Positions 41,036 to 50,127 are shown, counted from the first letter of the stretch. The stretch: 64,000 nt of DNA from Streptomyces sp. CB02056 (GCF_001905545.1 NZ_LIPD01000013.1:124001-188000); one strand, 5' to 3'. Numbers and translations are program-made. Notes: generated by a model from the letters alone, not told the origin.

Positions 41036-41055
41036 CAGATCAGGGAGGTCGACCC

Positions 41056-41439
41056 ATGCCCCGCAGCACCCGCCGACGACCGGCGCTCGCCCACCCCGCG
41101 GCCGAGGAGATCGACCTCTTCGACGTCCTGCACGCGCTCTCCGACCCCACCCGGATGACCATCGTCCGTGTTCTGCGCACCGAGCCCGAACGGGCCTGCG
41201 GCACCTTCCCGGTGGACGTCGCGCCCTCCACCCTGAGCCACCACTTCAAGGTGCTGCGCGAGTCCGGCCTGATCGTCCAGCGCGAGGAGGCCAACCGGCG
41301 CTTCTCCGCCCTGCGCACCGTCGACCTGGAGCAGCGCTTCCCCGGGCTGCTCGACACCGTCCTCGCCGCCCACGCCGCCGCCGTCGCCCACGCCGCCGCC
41401 GTCGCCCACGCCGCCGCCCACGCCGGTACGGCGGGTTAG
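41056..41439 (+). CDS. ArsR family transcriptional regulator
   Basis: A 127-residue winged-helix repressor: DVLHALSDPTRMTIVRVL, then recognition helix APSTLSHHFKVLRESGLI and wing QREEANRRFSALRTVDL. No obvious metal-binding CxC, so another signal (for example redox or electrophile) is likely. AGGGAGG 7 nt upstream supports ATG 41056. The C-terminus is an Ala/His tandem repeat (AHAAAVAHAAAVAHAAAHAG) encoded by an 18-bp DNA repeat. Confidence 0.9.
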   Translation: MPRSTRRRPALAHPAAEEIDLFDVLHALSDPTRMTIVRVLRTEPERACGTFPVDVAPSTLSHHFKVLRESGLIVQREEANRRFSALRTVDLEQRFPGLLDTVLAAHAAAVAHAAAVAHAAAHAGTAG

Positions 41440-41454
41440 GCGACACCGGAGCGC

Positions 41455-43287
41455 TCAACGCCGGTGCCAGACCGCCCAGTTCTGCCGGGCGTCGAAGCGC
41501 TCGACGTACCAGTCGGCGGGGTGGCCCGGCCAGTACGCCTCCGGCGGCCTCCCCTCCCCGGGCAGCGGGAGGACCATCACGTTCGCCTCCGCCGGGACGG
41601 GCTGCCAGCGGGGATCGCGGGACCAGACCCGCCCCCGGTAGACCTCGAAGGTCTGGGCGGCGCGCAGCGACCAGTCGACGTCCCAGGCGAACACCACGTT
41701 GTCGTCCGCCGTGATCCCGGCGGCGCGGGTGAAGCCGGTCGCCAGGCCCTCGCGGCCCTCCGCGTGCGGCCGGGCGACCTGTGCGGTGATCGTCGTGGTG
41801 GCGAAGGCGGCGAACAGCGCCAGCGAGACGCCGAGCGCCCCGAGCACCCGGCGGCCCCCGGCGTGGCGGACCAGGACCGCCGCACCGAGCAGGACCAGTA
41901 CGGCGGCGCAGGTGCGGGGCAGGTCGATCCGGCCCCAGTCCGCGGCCAGGAACGAGACGTCGGGCAGGGTCCAGGGGATGAACATCGACGTGTGCAGCCG
42001 CTCGCCGGCCGCCAGCGCCACGACCCCGGCGAGCAGCAGGACGAGCCCGGCCGCGACCGCCGCCGTCCGGACCAGCGCGCGGCGACCGTGCCGCGCGAGC
42101 ACCGCGACGCCCGCGACGAAGGCCGACGGGACGAGGTAGGAGGTGTACCGGGCGTACACCCAGTCGTCGACCCGGCCGTCCAGCGGCAGGGCGGCGGCGG
42201 AGGCCACGGCCGTGCCGAGCAGCAGGGCCACCAGCACGCCGCCGGTGGTCCGCAGGGCGGGCGGCCGGCGGCGGTCGAACACCGCGCACAGGCAGGCGAC
42301 GACGGCGAGCCCGCCGACACCCCAGGTGGAGACGGTGAAGTACCAGATCTGACCGGCCGCCCGGGCGAGGGTCTGCACGGCGGCGCCCGGATCGGTCAGG
42401 CCCTTCCAGAGCGAGCCGCCGACGTCGCTGTCCGGGACGGTGAACCGCGCGTGCAGCCAGGCCGACAGCAGCTCGGCGCCGAGCACGCCGAGGCCGAGCG
42501 CCGCGAGCCCGGCCGCCGTGGCGCGCCACGGCGCCCGGCGCAGCAGCAGGACGCCGAGCAGGACGGCGGCGGTCAGCGCCACCACCACGCCGCCGCGGTC
42601 GTGCACCGCCATCGCGTAGCCGGCCGACGCCCCCGCCCCGACGGCGTGCCAGGTGCGGCGCCGCGGCGGACCGTCGGCGAGCCAGCCGTGCAGGCAGAGC
42701 AGCCAGGCGAGCACCAGGACGGGCAGGACGGCGTCGGTCAGCACGAACTGCGAGTAGAAGACCACCGGCGGCAGCAGCGCGGTCGCGGCGGCGAAGGCGT
42801 ACGAGAGGCGGCGGTTCAGGCCGAGGCGGCGCAGCGCGACATGGGCGAGCGGGAAGACCAGGGCGTTGACGGCGGCGTTGACGCCCGTGACCAGGTGGTA
42901 GGCGGTCGTCGGGTCGTCGGCCAGGCGCAGCGCGGGGGAGATCAGCAGGGGGTAGCCGCCGGGGATGACCGCGCCGACCGGGATCTCGGTCGCCGAGCCG
43001 CCGGCCAGCACCCGGGCCTCGGCGAGGTAGGAGTCCTCGTCGGGGTGGACGGACGGGAAGTCCATGGACCGGACGAGGACGAGGCGGAACAGCAGCTCGG
43101 CCAGGTAGCCGACGAGCAGCACGACGGCGGGCCGGGTGGCGGCGGTCCGGAGGACGGCGGCGCGGACGGTGGCGGCTGTGGCACGCACGGCGGTTCGGGC
43201 GGTGCTTCGGGCGGTGCTTCGACCGGTGGCGAGCGGAGTCGGGTCGGGCCGGGTCGGGTTCGGCCGGGTCGTGGTGCGGGGTGGCAT
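41455..43287 (-). CDS. Multi-pass membrane glycosyltransferase (GT-C-like)
   Basis: A 610-residue protein with a repetitive Thr/Arg/Ala-rich N-terminus, about a dozen hydrophobic segments and a soluble C-terminal tail. The first extracellular loop contains HPDEDSYLAEA; acidic pairs in this loop are the catalytic mark of GT-C/ArnT-PMT-like enzymes that use lipid-linked sugars. The acceptor is unknown. The start, 43287, lies just downstream of two tandem inverted repeats. Confidence 0.75.
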   Translation of the reverse strand: MPPRTTTRPNPTRPDPTPLATGRSTARSTARTAVRATAATVRAAVLRTAATRPAVVLLVGYLAELLFRLVLVRSMDFPSVHPDEDSYLAEARVLAGGSATEIPVGAVIPGGYPLLISPALRLADDPTTAYHLVTGVNAAVNALVFPLAHVALRRLGLNRRLSYAFAAATALLPPVVFYSQFVLTDAVLPVLVLAWLLCLHGWLADGPPRRRTWHAVGAGASAGYAMAVHDRGGVVVALTAAVLLGVLLLRRAPWRATAAGLAALGLGVLGAELLSAWLHARFTVPDSDVGGSLWKGLTDPGAAVQTLARAAGQIWYFTVSTWGVGGLAVVACLCAVFDRRRPPALRTTGGVLVALLLGTAVASAAALPLDGRVDDWVYARYTSYLVPSAFVAGVAVLARHGRRALVRTAAVAAGLVLLLAGVVALAAGERLHTSMFIPWTLPDVSFLAADWGRIDLPRTCAAVLVLLGAAVLVRHAGGRRVLGALGVSLALFAAFATTTITAQVARPHAEGREGLATGFTRAAGITADDNVVFAWDVDWSLRAAQTFEVYRGRVWSRDPRWQPVPAEANVMVLPLPGEGRPPEAYWPGHPADWYVERFDARQNWAVWHRR

Positions 43288-43315
43288 GGGCGCGCCCCCT
43301 TCTGTCGACTGTCGG

Positions 43316-43351
43316 ACGACTGTATATGTCGTTGGACTGCATATGTAGTCC
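43316..43351 (-). promoter_or_regulatory. Tandem inverted repeats upstream of GT-C-like gene
   Basis: ACGAC-N7-GTCGT (43316-43332) and GGACT-N8-AGTCC (43334-43351) both enclose a TATAT/CATATG core. Their centres are about 19 bp apart in the promoter region of the minus-strand gene ending upstream at 43287. Probably operator sites. Confidence 0.6.
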
Positions 43352-43396
43352 GACTGGTTCCACGGAAGGGGGCGGGCGCTTACGGGCCGGGCCGGG

Positions 43397-44137
43397 TCAT
43401 TTCGCCGGCGGGGTCGGGTGCAGGCTCGCCAGCGGGTTGACGTACTCCTTGGCCGGCATGCAGGAAGGGCCCGGGGACTTCATCAGCCCGGCCTGCATCT
43501 CGCGGGAGCTGTTGGCCGGCGAAGTCCTGGCCAGCGGCAGGTAGATGAAGATCTCCGTGCCCGCCGGGAGCCGACGGGGGTGGACGGTCAGCACGAGCGG
43601 TTCCCCGGGCCCGTGCTCGATGTCCCACCCGGCGGTGAGGTCCACGTGGGAGGGCTGCTTCGGCTCGCGCGCCTTGCAGCCCGGCTCGCCGGGGTAGACC
43701 CGGGCGCGGATCCCGAACCGGTCGATGTCGCGCTGCAACTGGTCCACGTCCACCGGCTTGTAGTCCTCGAGGATGGTCAGCCGGACCACCTCCTCCTCGC
43801 TCTCCAGGGTGTACGCGACACCGCTGCTGCTGCCCAGCGACCGTCCGCTGTCGTCGCCGCCGGGGGCGGAGCCGTCGGTGCCGGTGGCGAGCAGGACCCC
43901 GGTCAGCGCGGCGGCCAGCCCCAGCGGGAGGGCGGCGCCCAGGAGCAGGCCGCGCCGACGGGTGGTGCGCCGGGGAGCGGAGGGGGTGCCGTCCGGGTCG
44001 GTGATGCTGTCCAACAGGTGCTCCTTGAGCAGGAGGTGGCGGCTCCGGGGGAGGACCGGAGCGGCCGGGGCCGGCAGCAGCCGGGCCAGCTCCTCCCGAT
44101 CGGCCTGTTCGGACCGGTGCCGGGGGGTGGCGCTCAT
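43397..44137 (-). CDS. Membrane protein coupled to ECF sigma factor
   Basis: A 246-residue single-pass protein: cytosolic N-terminus (about 1-62), one helix (63-85, LLLGAALPLGLAAALTGVLLA), extracellular C-terminal domain. Its start overlaps the sigma factor stop by 4 nt. This arrangement and the layout resemble the CU044_5270/anti-sigma type, but no zinc-binding HxxxCxxC anti-sigma motif is seen. A regulator of the sigma factor is inferred from coupling alone. Confidence 0.7.
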   Translation of the reverse strand: MSATPRHRSEQADREELARLLPAPAAPVLPRSRHLLLKEHLLDSITDPDGTPSAPRRTTRRRGLLLGAALPLGLAAALTGVLLATGTDGSAPGGDDSGRSLGSSSGVAYTLESEEEVVRLTILEDYKPVDVDQLQRDIDRFGIRARVYPGEPGCKAREPKQPSHVDLTAGWDIEHGPGEPLVLTVHPRRLPAGTEIFIYLPLARTSPANSSREMQAGLMKSPGPSCMPAKEYVNPLASLHPTPPAK

Positions 44138-44919
44138 CGGATCGTCTCCTTGGTCGGCCGGACCGCGGGAGTGCGGTCACCTGGTACCTGTCCGGTGCTG
44201 CCCGGGCGTTGCGCGGTCTCCGCCGCCCGGTGGCCGGCCCGCTGCCCCGGCCGCGGCGTGCCCGGCTGCTCCGCCGCCGGCGCGCCCCGCTGCTCCGCCC
44301 GCGCCGAACGCGCCGCGGCCAGCTCCCGCTCGGTCAGCTCCCGCAGCCGGGCGCGGGCACGCGAGAGCCGGGAGCGGACCGTACCCACCGGGCAGCCGAG
44401 CGCCTCGGCGACGGCCGCGTGGTCCAGCCCCTCCCACACGTACAGCGCGAAGACCTCCCGCTCGGCCGGCCGCAGCCGCTCCAACGCGGCCTTCGCGGCG
44501 GCCAGTTCCTCGGCGTCGGCGATCCGGCCCGCCAGCTCGCCGGAGAAGTCCGGCACCACCTCGCGCGGCGGCAGCTTGGCCATCGCCTTCTGGTGCCGGC
44601 GGGCCGCCCGGCGGGTGTTGCGGATGACGTTCCCGGCGATGCCCAGCAGCCACGGCGCCAGGCTCTCCGCGCCGTCCTCCCGTTCGGGGGCGATCCGGGC
44701 GCGCAGCCGCCAGGCCTCCAGGAAGGTCAGCGAGACCACGTCCTCGGCGACGGTCCGGTCCCCGGTCATCCGTACGGCGTGCCGGTACACCGCCTGGGCG
44801 TGATCCTCGAAGACCTGCCCGAACGCCTCGGCGTCCCCGGCGCGGATCCGCGCCCGTATCGATTGCTCCACACCCGGTCCTGTCCGGCGGGCCCCGGGCG
44901 CTGCCGTGATCCGCGTCAC
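44134..44919 (-). CDS. ECF (sigma-70 family) sigma factor
   Basis: A 261-residue sigma factor: region 2 (DAEAFGQVFEDHAQAVYRHA..GDRTVAEDVVSLTFLEAWR) and region 4 (LRPAEREVFALYVWEGLDHAAVAEALGCPVGTVRSRLSRAR). An extra ~75-residue Arg/Pro/Gln-rich tail follows region 4. It starts at GTG 44919; another GTG at 44871 is in frame. It likely activates its own operon with the membrane protein downstream in response to an envelope signal. Confidence 0.92.
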   Translation of the reverse strand: MTRITAAPGARRTGPGVEQSIRARIRAGDAEAFGQVFEDHAQAVYRHAVRMTGDRTVAEDVVSLTFLEAWRLRARIAPEREDGAESLAPWLLGIAGNVIRNTRRAARRHQKAMAKLPPREVVPDFSGELAGRIADAEELAAAKAALERLRPAEREVFALYVWEGLDHAAVAEALGCPVGTVRSRLSRARARLRELTERELAAARSARAEQRGAPAAEQPGTPRPGQRAGHRAAETAQRPGSTGQVPGDRTPAVRPTKETIR

Positions 44920-44938
44920 ATGCCTGCCCGGCTGTGCT

Positions 44939-45496
44939 TCAGGCCGTCCGCGGGAGCGTCGTCGCCGCCGACGGCGCCCGGTGGCGGCGGTGGTACGACA
45001 CGGTGACGGCCGCCAGCAGCGGCGCCCAGGCGACGGTCGGCAGGTAGAGGAAGCCGACCAGGGTGTGGCCGAGCGGGGTCATGCCCGTACCCGGCAGGGC
45101 CCACCAGCCGACGAACGGCGTCCACAGCAGGGCCAGGCCGACGGCGCCGAGCGAGGCCGCGAGCACCACCGCACGCGGGCGGACCGGGCGGCCGCCGAAG
45201 AACGGCACCCAGCGCGGCGGCACCGTGCCCCACGGGCGGACCAGCCCGATCGTGAGCAGCGCCAGCGCCTCGGTGAACAGGCTCAGGAAGACCGGCCACA
45301 CCGCGCCCCACCCGGTGAGGCCCATCGCCCGGTAGCCCGCCTCCGTGTACCCGCCGTGCCAGCCCGCCACCAGCCCGAGCCGCCACAGCCCGGCCGGCAG
45401 CGCGGTGACGGCGGCGAGGTGGGCGGCGCGCACGGCCCAGCGGGGCGGGGCGGGAACGGCGGTGGAGGCGGCGGCAGCGGGCCGGGGCGTCGTCAT
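44939..45496 (-). CDS. Small integral membrane protein of unknown function
   Basis: A 185-residue protein with four or five hydrophobic segments (for example FLSLFTEALALLTIGLV and VLAASLGAVGLALLW) and a basic N-terminus. ATG 45496 follows a G-rich stretch. No family named. It lies upstream of the sigma gene on the same strand with a 19-bp gap, so it may be co-transcribed. Confidence 0.75.
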   Translation of the reverse strand: MTTPRPAAAASTAVPAPPRWAVRAAHLAAVTALPAGLWRLGLVAGWHGGYTEAGYRAMGLTGWGAVWPVFLSLFTEALALLTIGLVRPWGTVPPRWVPFFGGRPVRPRAVVLAASLGAVGLALLWTPFVGWWALPGTGMTPLGHTLVGFLYLPTVAWAPLLAAVTVSYHRRHRAPSAATTLPRTA

Positions 45497-45645
45497 GCCC
45501 CCACCCTTCCGCGCGGCCCCGGCCCGCCGCGTCCCCCCGGCGGCGGGCCCGGCGCCGGGGGCTCCCCCGGGCGGGGGAGGGGCGCCTCGGCCCCCGGGAG
45601 CAGGGCGCCTCGCCCCGTCACCCTGCGGCCGGGGCGCCGCCCGGA

Positions 45646-46413
45646 TCAGCGCAGCCGCGAGGAGGAGAGGATCGACGCCAGGTGCGCGACCACCATGCCC
45701 CAGGTGATCGCCGTGATGCCCGCGAGCGTCCACCGGGTGGCGTCCAGGTTCCCGAGTCCGGCGTCCACCGCGGCCGCCGCCAGCAGCACCAGCGAGGCCT
45801 CGATGCCGTTCGTCACCCGGTGGATCTTGAACAGCGAGGCGACCTTGCGGGCCGTCGCGATGCCCTGGGAACGCGGCTGCGTCGACTCCTCGGTCGCCGG
45901 CAGCTGCCCGCTGCGGGCGCGGGCCACGTCCACCAGGTCCGTCGAGGCCTTGAGCAGCACCACGCCCAGCGCGGCCGCCAGCCCCGCCGACACCCACAGC
46001 TCCGACCCGCCGCGCGCCGCCCGGACACCCGCACCGATCATCAGCGCGGCGTCCGCCAGATAGGCGCCGAGCCGGTCCACGTACACCCCGGCCATGCTGA
46101 ACTGGCGCTTCCAGCGCGCCACTTCGCCGTCCACGCAGTCGAACAGCAGGAACAGCTGGAACAGCACGACGGCCAGCACCGCACCTACCGGGCCCGGGAT
46201 CAGCAGGGCCGCGCCGCCGCCGACCCCGCACACCACCATCACCCAGGTGAGGGTGTTCGGCGACACCGAGGTGCGCACCAGCTGCCGGGTGGTCCGCAGC
46301 GAGATCCGCCGCATGTACATCCGGCCCGCCCAGTGCTCGCCGTTGCGGCTCTGAAGCTTGGCCTGCGGCTGGCACACCTCGCGCAGCTCGGCGAGCGCCG
46401 GAGCAGCCACCAT
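45646..46413 (-). CDS. CDP-alcohol phosphotransferase family membrane protein
   Basis: A 255-residue membrane enzyme of phospholipid synthesis type. The family motif DxxDGxxAR(x8)Gxxx D is present (D92, D95, G96, A99-R100, G109, D113) but the last conserved Asp is replaced by Ala117. Hydrophobic segments flank it. The missing general base suggests altered chemistry or a different substrate. It could act on an inositol or glycerol acceptor, which cannot be told. Confidence 0.82.
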   Translation of the reverse strand: MVAAPALAELREVCQPQAKLQSRNGEHWAGRMYMRRISLRTTRQLVRTSVSPNTLTWVMVVCGVGGGAALLIPGPVGAVLAVVLFQLFLLFDCVDGEVARWKRQFSMAGVYVDRLGAYLADAALMIGAGVRAARGGSELWVSAGLAAALGVVLLKASTDLVDVARARSGQLPATEESTQPRSQGIATARKVASLFKIHRVTNGIEASLVLLAAAAVDAGLGNLDATRWTLAGITAITWGMVVAHLASILSSSRLR

Positions 46414-46759
46414 GACGACATCCCTCCACCTGTCCCGAAAACGATCACCACAGGCTACGGCCTCCGGGGGAACGTCCGGACCAGGTGGTATGCCGCCGGC
46501 CGTACGGGAGGTGTCCGTCGTCGGAACGTCCGGTGCGAACGGCGGGGACGTCTGCCGCGGACGTCCGGTGCCCCTGTCGCGCGCGAGCGTCGCGGACGTC
46601 CGCCGGGGCGCCCGCGGTGAAAACCGGTGGGCCGCCCGAGCGCCCCCGGGCTAGGCTGCGCGGGTTCGCCGGAACCCGAAGCCCCGGGCCCGACTGCCCG
46701 CCCCCGTACGCCGGTTGACGCGGTCCGCGGTCCCGGAGCGGAACGAGGAGCGCAGACCC
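46414..46759. other. Intergenic region with five ACGTC-type elements
   Basis: The 346-bp divergent gap holds ACGTC cores at 46472, 46526, 46548, 46561 and 46596, four of them within the longer form ACGTCCG. No gene is visible. It presumably carries the promoters for the CDP-alcohol phosphotransferase and Nudix genes. Confidence 0.5.
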
Positions 46760-47335
46760 ATGGTGACCACGGGCGGCCCGTCCCAGAGCCCCGACCCGGC
46801 CCGACTGCTGGCCGACCACCGTCCGCGGGGCCCGGTGGAGACCGCCGACCACGAGCGCGCCCGCCGCCTCCTCGGCGTCGCCGACGCCTGGAACAGGGGC
46901 ACCTTCCCGCTGCACTTCACCGCCTCCGCGCTGATCGTCCACCCGCCCACCCGTCGCGTCCTGCTGCGCTGGCACGTCCGCCAGCAGGCCTGGCTGCACG
47001 TCGGCGGCCACGGCGACCCGGGCGAGACCCGGCCGCTGGACATCGCCCTGCGCGAGGGCCTGGAGGAGACCGGCCTGACCGACCTCGCCCCCTGGCCCGG
47101 CCCCGCCCTCGTCCACCTCGCCGTGGTGCCCGTCCCCGCCTCGCCCGCCGAACCCGCCCACGAGCACGCCGACCTGCGCTTCCTGCTGGCCACCGCCACC
47201 CCGGAGCAGGCCCGGCCGGAGAACCCGGCGTCCCCGCTGGAGTGGCTCACCGTCGAGGAGGCCAAACGGCGGACCACCGAGGACAACCTCCGTGAGACCC
47301 TCGACCGCGCGGCCCGCCTGCTGCCGTCCGCCTGA
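46760..47335 (+). CDS. NUDIX hydrolase
   Basis: A 191-residue nucleoside-diphosphate-type hydrolase. The Nudix box is GHGDPGETRPLDIALREGLEETGL-like (about residues 75-98) with one extra residue between the first Glu and REGLEE, a spacing I also recall from other actinobacterial members. GAGGAG 9 nt upstream supports ATG 46760. The substrate is unknown. A HAD gene follows after 20 bp and is probably in the same operon. Confidence 0.88.
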   Translation: MVTTGGPSQSPDPARLLADHRPRGPVETADHERARRLLGVADAWNRGTFPLHFTASALIVHPPTRRVLLRWHVRQQAWLHVGGHGDPGETRPLDIALREGLEETGLTDLAPWPGPALVHLAVVPVPASPAEPAHEHADLRFLLATATPEQARPENPASPLEWLTVEEAKRRTTEDNLRETLDRAARLLPSA

Positions 47336-47355
47336 ACACCCTGGAGACCGACCGG

Positions 47356-48039
47356 ATGCACACCGACCAGACCCTGATCTTCGACGCCGACGACACGCTC
47401 TGGGAGAACAACGTCCTCTTCGAGCGGGTCATCGACGGCTTCCTGGACTGGGTCGCCGCCCCGCAGGAGCAGCAGCGCACCCGGGCCCTGCTGAACGAGA
47501 TCGAGGCCGTCAACTCCGCCACCCTCGGCTACGGCGCCGCCGTCTTCCGGCAGAGCCTCGCCGACTGCCTCCAGCGGCTCAACGACCGCACCCCCACGGC
47601 CGCCGAGCAGGCCCGGATCGACGACCTGCTCACCCCGCTGACCAGCCGCGACGTCGAACTGATCGCCGGCGTCGCCGACACCCTGGCCGCCCTCGCCGAC
47701 CGCCACCAGCTGCTCCTGCTCACCAAGGGCGACCAGGGCGAACAGCAGCGCAAGGTGACGGCGTCCACCATCGACCACCACTTCCGCGGCGTCCACATCG
47801 TCGCCGAGAAGTCGGTCGACACCTACCGGCGGCTCACCGCCGACCTCGGCCTCGACCCGGGCCGGACCTGGATGATCGGGAACTCGCCCAAGTCCGACAT
47901 CGCCCCCGCCCGCCGGGCCGGCCTGCGCACCGTCTTCATCCCGCACGAGCACACCTGGGTGCTGGAGCACGCGGAACTCGGCCCGGACGAGGCGACGCTG
48001 CGGCTCGGGGCCTTCCCCGAGCTGCTGCGCCACTTCTGA
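47356..48039 (+). CDS. HAD superfamily hydrolase
   Basis: A 227-residue phosphatase with all four HAD motifs: DADDTLW (nucleophile Asp), LLTKG (motif II), Lys in AEKSVDTY and IGNSPKSDIAPA (motif IV). The cap inserted after motif I is helical, as in phosphoglycolate-phosphatase-like members. It is co-directional with the Nudix gene and may share its transcript. Substrate unknown. Confidence 0.88.
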   Translation: MHTDQTLIFDADDTLWENNVLFERVIDGFLDWVAAPQEQQRTRALLNEIEAVNSATLGYGAAVFRQSLADCLQRLNDRTPTAAEQARIDDLLTPLTSRDVELIAGVADTLAALADRHQLLLLTKGDQGEQQRKVTASTIDHHFRGVHIVAEKSVDTYRRLTADLGLDPGRTWMIGNSPKSDIAPARRAGLRTVFIPHEHTWVLEHAELGPDEATLRLGAFPELLRHF

Positions 48040-48055
48040 CGGCCCCTCCGGGCCC

Positions 48056-48781
48056 TCAGCCCATCATCGCGGCTGCCGGCACCGGCGTCCCGTCCCGGTA
48101 CAGCCAGGCCCGCTCGGCGGCCGACCAGACGCCGGTCGTCAGCAGGTAGAGCACGGCGGCCACCGGGACCAGCGCCGCGAACAGCACCGACCCGAACGAC
48201 AGGTACGGCAGCAGTCCCGCCCCCGGCTGCGGGGCGGGCTGCGCCGTCGCCGCTGTAGCCGCCGCCGTCGCCGCCGCCGCGGCCGTGCGCCGGGCCCGGC
48301 GGAAGTTGACGACCCCGACCGCCGCCAGCCCGGCGAACAGCACCCCGAACACCGCCCACTGCCCGGCACCCTGCGCGCCCGTGACGTGCAGACCCAGCGG
48401 CACCCCGAACAGGGTGTGGTCCAGCAGGTCGTTCGGAGTGGTGAACAGGCGGTACATCACCGAGAAGAACGGGATCTGCACCAGCACCGGCAGGCACCCC
48501 GCGAACGGCGACACCTGCTCCTTCCGGTACATCTCGGCCAGCGCCTCCCGCAGCCGCTCCGGGCGGTCCCTGTGCTTCCTCTGCAACGCCGCGACCTTCG
48601 GCGCCAGCCGCGCCCTGGCCCTCTCCCCGCGCGCCGCCGCCCGCGCCAGCGGGTGCAGCGCCAAGCGGACGGCGACGGTGAACAGGACGATGGCCAAGGC
48701 GGTCGGCACCAGGTGGGCGACGGCGGCGACGACGGCGTGCGCCACGGCGACGGCAGGGTCGAGAACAGCGAGTACGGACAT
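48056..48781 (-). CDS. YidC/Oxa1-type membrane protein insertase (paralog)
   Basis: A 241-residue insertase with the conserved core KVAALQRKHRDRPERLREALAEMYRKEQVSPFAGCLPVLVQIPFF and five hydrophobic segments. An Ala-rich linker (about 167-185) is inserted before the last two helices. Since YidC normally lies beside rnpA/rpmH at oriC, this copy is a second, probably specialised paralog. It is adjacent to a DUF6412-type protein on the same strand. Confidence 0.9.
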   Translation of the reverse strand: MSVLAVLDPAVAVAHAVVAAVAHLVPTALAIVLFTVAVRLALHPLARAAARGERARARLAPKVAALQRKHRDRPERLREALAEMYRKEQVSPFAGCLPVLVQIPFFSVMYRLFTTPNDLLDHTLFGVPLGLHVTGAQGAGQWAVFGVLFAGLAAVGVVNFRRARRTAAAAATAAATAATAQPAPQPGAGLLPYLSFGSVLFAALVPVAAVLYLLTTGVWSAAERAWLYRDGTPVPAAAMMG

Positions 48782-48904
48782 GGTGGAGCGAGCCCTCCGG
48801 GGTCTCAGGACATGAGTGATCGGCGGAGGACGGCCACGGGGAACGCCTGGAAGAACGTCCGGCAGGAACGATCGGAAGAACGCCTGGAAGGACGTCGGAC
48901 GGAA

Positions 48905-49225
48905 CTACGCGGCCGCCGGGGCCGCTCCCGGCGCCCTGGGGCGTCGCCTGCCCCGGGCGTCCGGATCACGCTGCGGAAGGAACGCCGTACCGAACGCCCG
49001 GCGCCGCAGCACCCCGCTGCGCACCGCCGCCGACGCCCGCGCCCCGAGGAGTCGCGCCCCGGCCAGCGCCCCGGCGACCGCCCCGGCCACCAGTGCCACG
49101 GCCGCGACGGCGGCCACCGACGCCAGCGTCCCGCTGTCGGCCACCAGCTCCCCGGTCAGCACCCGGAGCAGGCCCAGCAGCATCGCCACAACGGCCACGA
49201 CGCGCTCCCCCTCCCGGTGTCCCAT
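48905..49225 (-). CDS. DUF6412-type small membrane protein
   Basis: A 106-residue protein with two hydrophobic helices (VVAVVAMLLGLLRVLTG; VAAVALVAGAVAGALAG) and an Arg-rich tail. I associate this layout with proteins commonly found beside extra YidC copies in streptomycetes (DUF6412), from memory. The shared strand with the insertase suggests partnership. Confidence 0.7.
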   Translation of the reverse strand: MGHREGERVVAVVAMLLGLLRVLTGELVADSGTLASVAAVAAVALVAGAVAGALAGARLLGARASAAVRSGVLRRRAFGTAFLPQRDPDARGRRRPRAPGAAPAAA

Positions 49226-49390
49226 CGGCTTCCTGACGTACCAGCAGGACGATCCTACGAGCCCCCGGGTTCCCGCCTGTGTCGGGGACGTCCCCCACGG
49301 TGTCCCCCTGGCGCCCCCACCTGGTCCCGCCCGATTCCGTTCGTACCCGAAGGTCCCGCCCTCGGGGCGGCGAGAAGCGGCCGTCCGGGG

Positions 49391-49409
49391 TGTAGCCGCC
49401 GGGGCTACA
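49391..49409 (+). promoter_or_regulatory. Palindromic operator before the toxin-antitoxin genes
   Basis: TGTAGCC (49391-49397) and GGCTACA (49403-49409) form a perfect 7-bp inverted repeat; a third half-site GGGCTACCG lies at 49412-49420. It overlaps the expected promoter, as usual for autoregulated antitoxins. Confidence 0.65.
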
Positions 49410-49427
49410 CGGGGCTACCGTGGAGAG

Positions 49428-49712
49428 GTGAAGACGATTACCCAGCGGGAGTTCCGGAACAACTCCGCCGCCGTGATGGACGCGGTGGAGGCGGGGGAGA
49501 CGTTCCACATCACCAGGAACGGGGTCGAGGTCGCGGAGCTGCGGCCGGTGCCCGGGCGTCGGCGGCTCACGGCGGAGGAGCTGGTGGCCCGGCACGTGAA
49601 GCTGCCGCGCGTGGACTACCAGCAGATGCGCAAGGAGGCCGAGGAGGACTTCGGCCCCGAGGAGCTGGTGGGCGACGACGGCGACGACCCGTTCGAGCGG
49701 CGGCGTGGCTGA
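49428..49712 (+). CDS. Phd/YefM-type antitoxin
   Basis: A 94-residue antitoxin: N-terminal DNA-binding Phd/YefM fold (ITQREFRNNSAAVMDAVEAGETFHITRNGVEVAEL) and an acidic C-terminal toxin-neutralising tail. GTG 49428 is immediately preceded by GGAGAG and the start overlaps the likely -10, so leaderless expression is possible. The stop overlaps the PIN toxin gene by 8 nt. Confidence 0.9.
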   Translation: MKTITQREFRNNSAAVMDAVEAGETFHITRNGVEVAELRPVPGRRRLTAEELVARHVKLPRVDYQQMRKEAEEDFGPEELVGDDGDDPFERRRG

Positions 49713-50127
49713 GCGCCGCAGAGCACCCCGGCGGCGGCCGGCCGGGGTGCTGGACACCTGCGTCTACATCGACCTGGCGCTGCTCAGCCCCTCCGACCTG
49801 CCGGCCGTGCCCGAGCTGACCGCGATCACCTTCGCCGAACTGCAGCAGGGCGTGTCGATGGCCCGCGACCCGGCCAGCCGGGCCGCCCGGCTGGAGGTGC
49901 TGGGCGCGGCGATGGCGGACTTCGACCCGCTGCCCTTCGACGCGGCCGCCGCCGCCCGCTACGGGACGCTGGTCACCCTCACCATCGCCGCCGGACGGCA
50001 GCCGCGCCCGCGCCGGATCGACCTGATGATCGCCGCGGTCGCCTCGGCCCACGGGCTGCCGCTGTACACCCGCAACGTGGCGGACTTCCGGGGGCTGGGC
50101 TCCGCGGTGGAGGTCATCGGGGTGTGA
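49705..50127 (+). CDS. PIN-domain toxin (VapC-like ribonuclease)
   Basis: A 140-residue PIN nuclease with LDTCVYID (Asp), TFAELQQG (Glu), and RRIDLMIAAVA plus TRNVADF (acidic metal ligands), all conserved. It would cleave RNA, often tRNA, when freed from its antitoxin. GTG 49705 lies inside the antitoxin gene, giving the usual translational coupling. Confidence 0.92.
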   Translation: MAERRRAPRRRPAGVLDTCVYIDLALLSPSDLPAVPELTAITFAELQQGVSMARDPASRAARLEVLGAAMADFDPLPFDAAAAARYGTLVTLTIAAGRQPRPRRIDLMIAAVASAHGLPLYTRNVADFRGLGSAVEVIGV

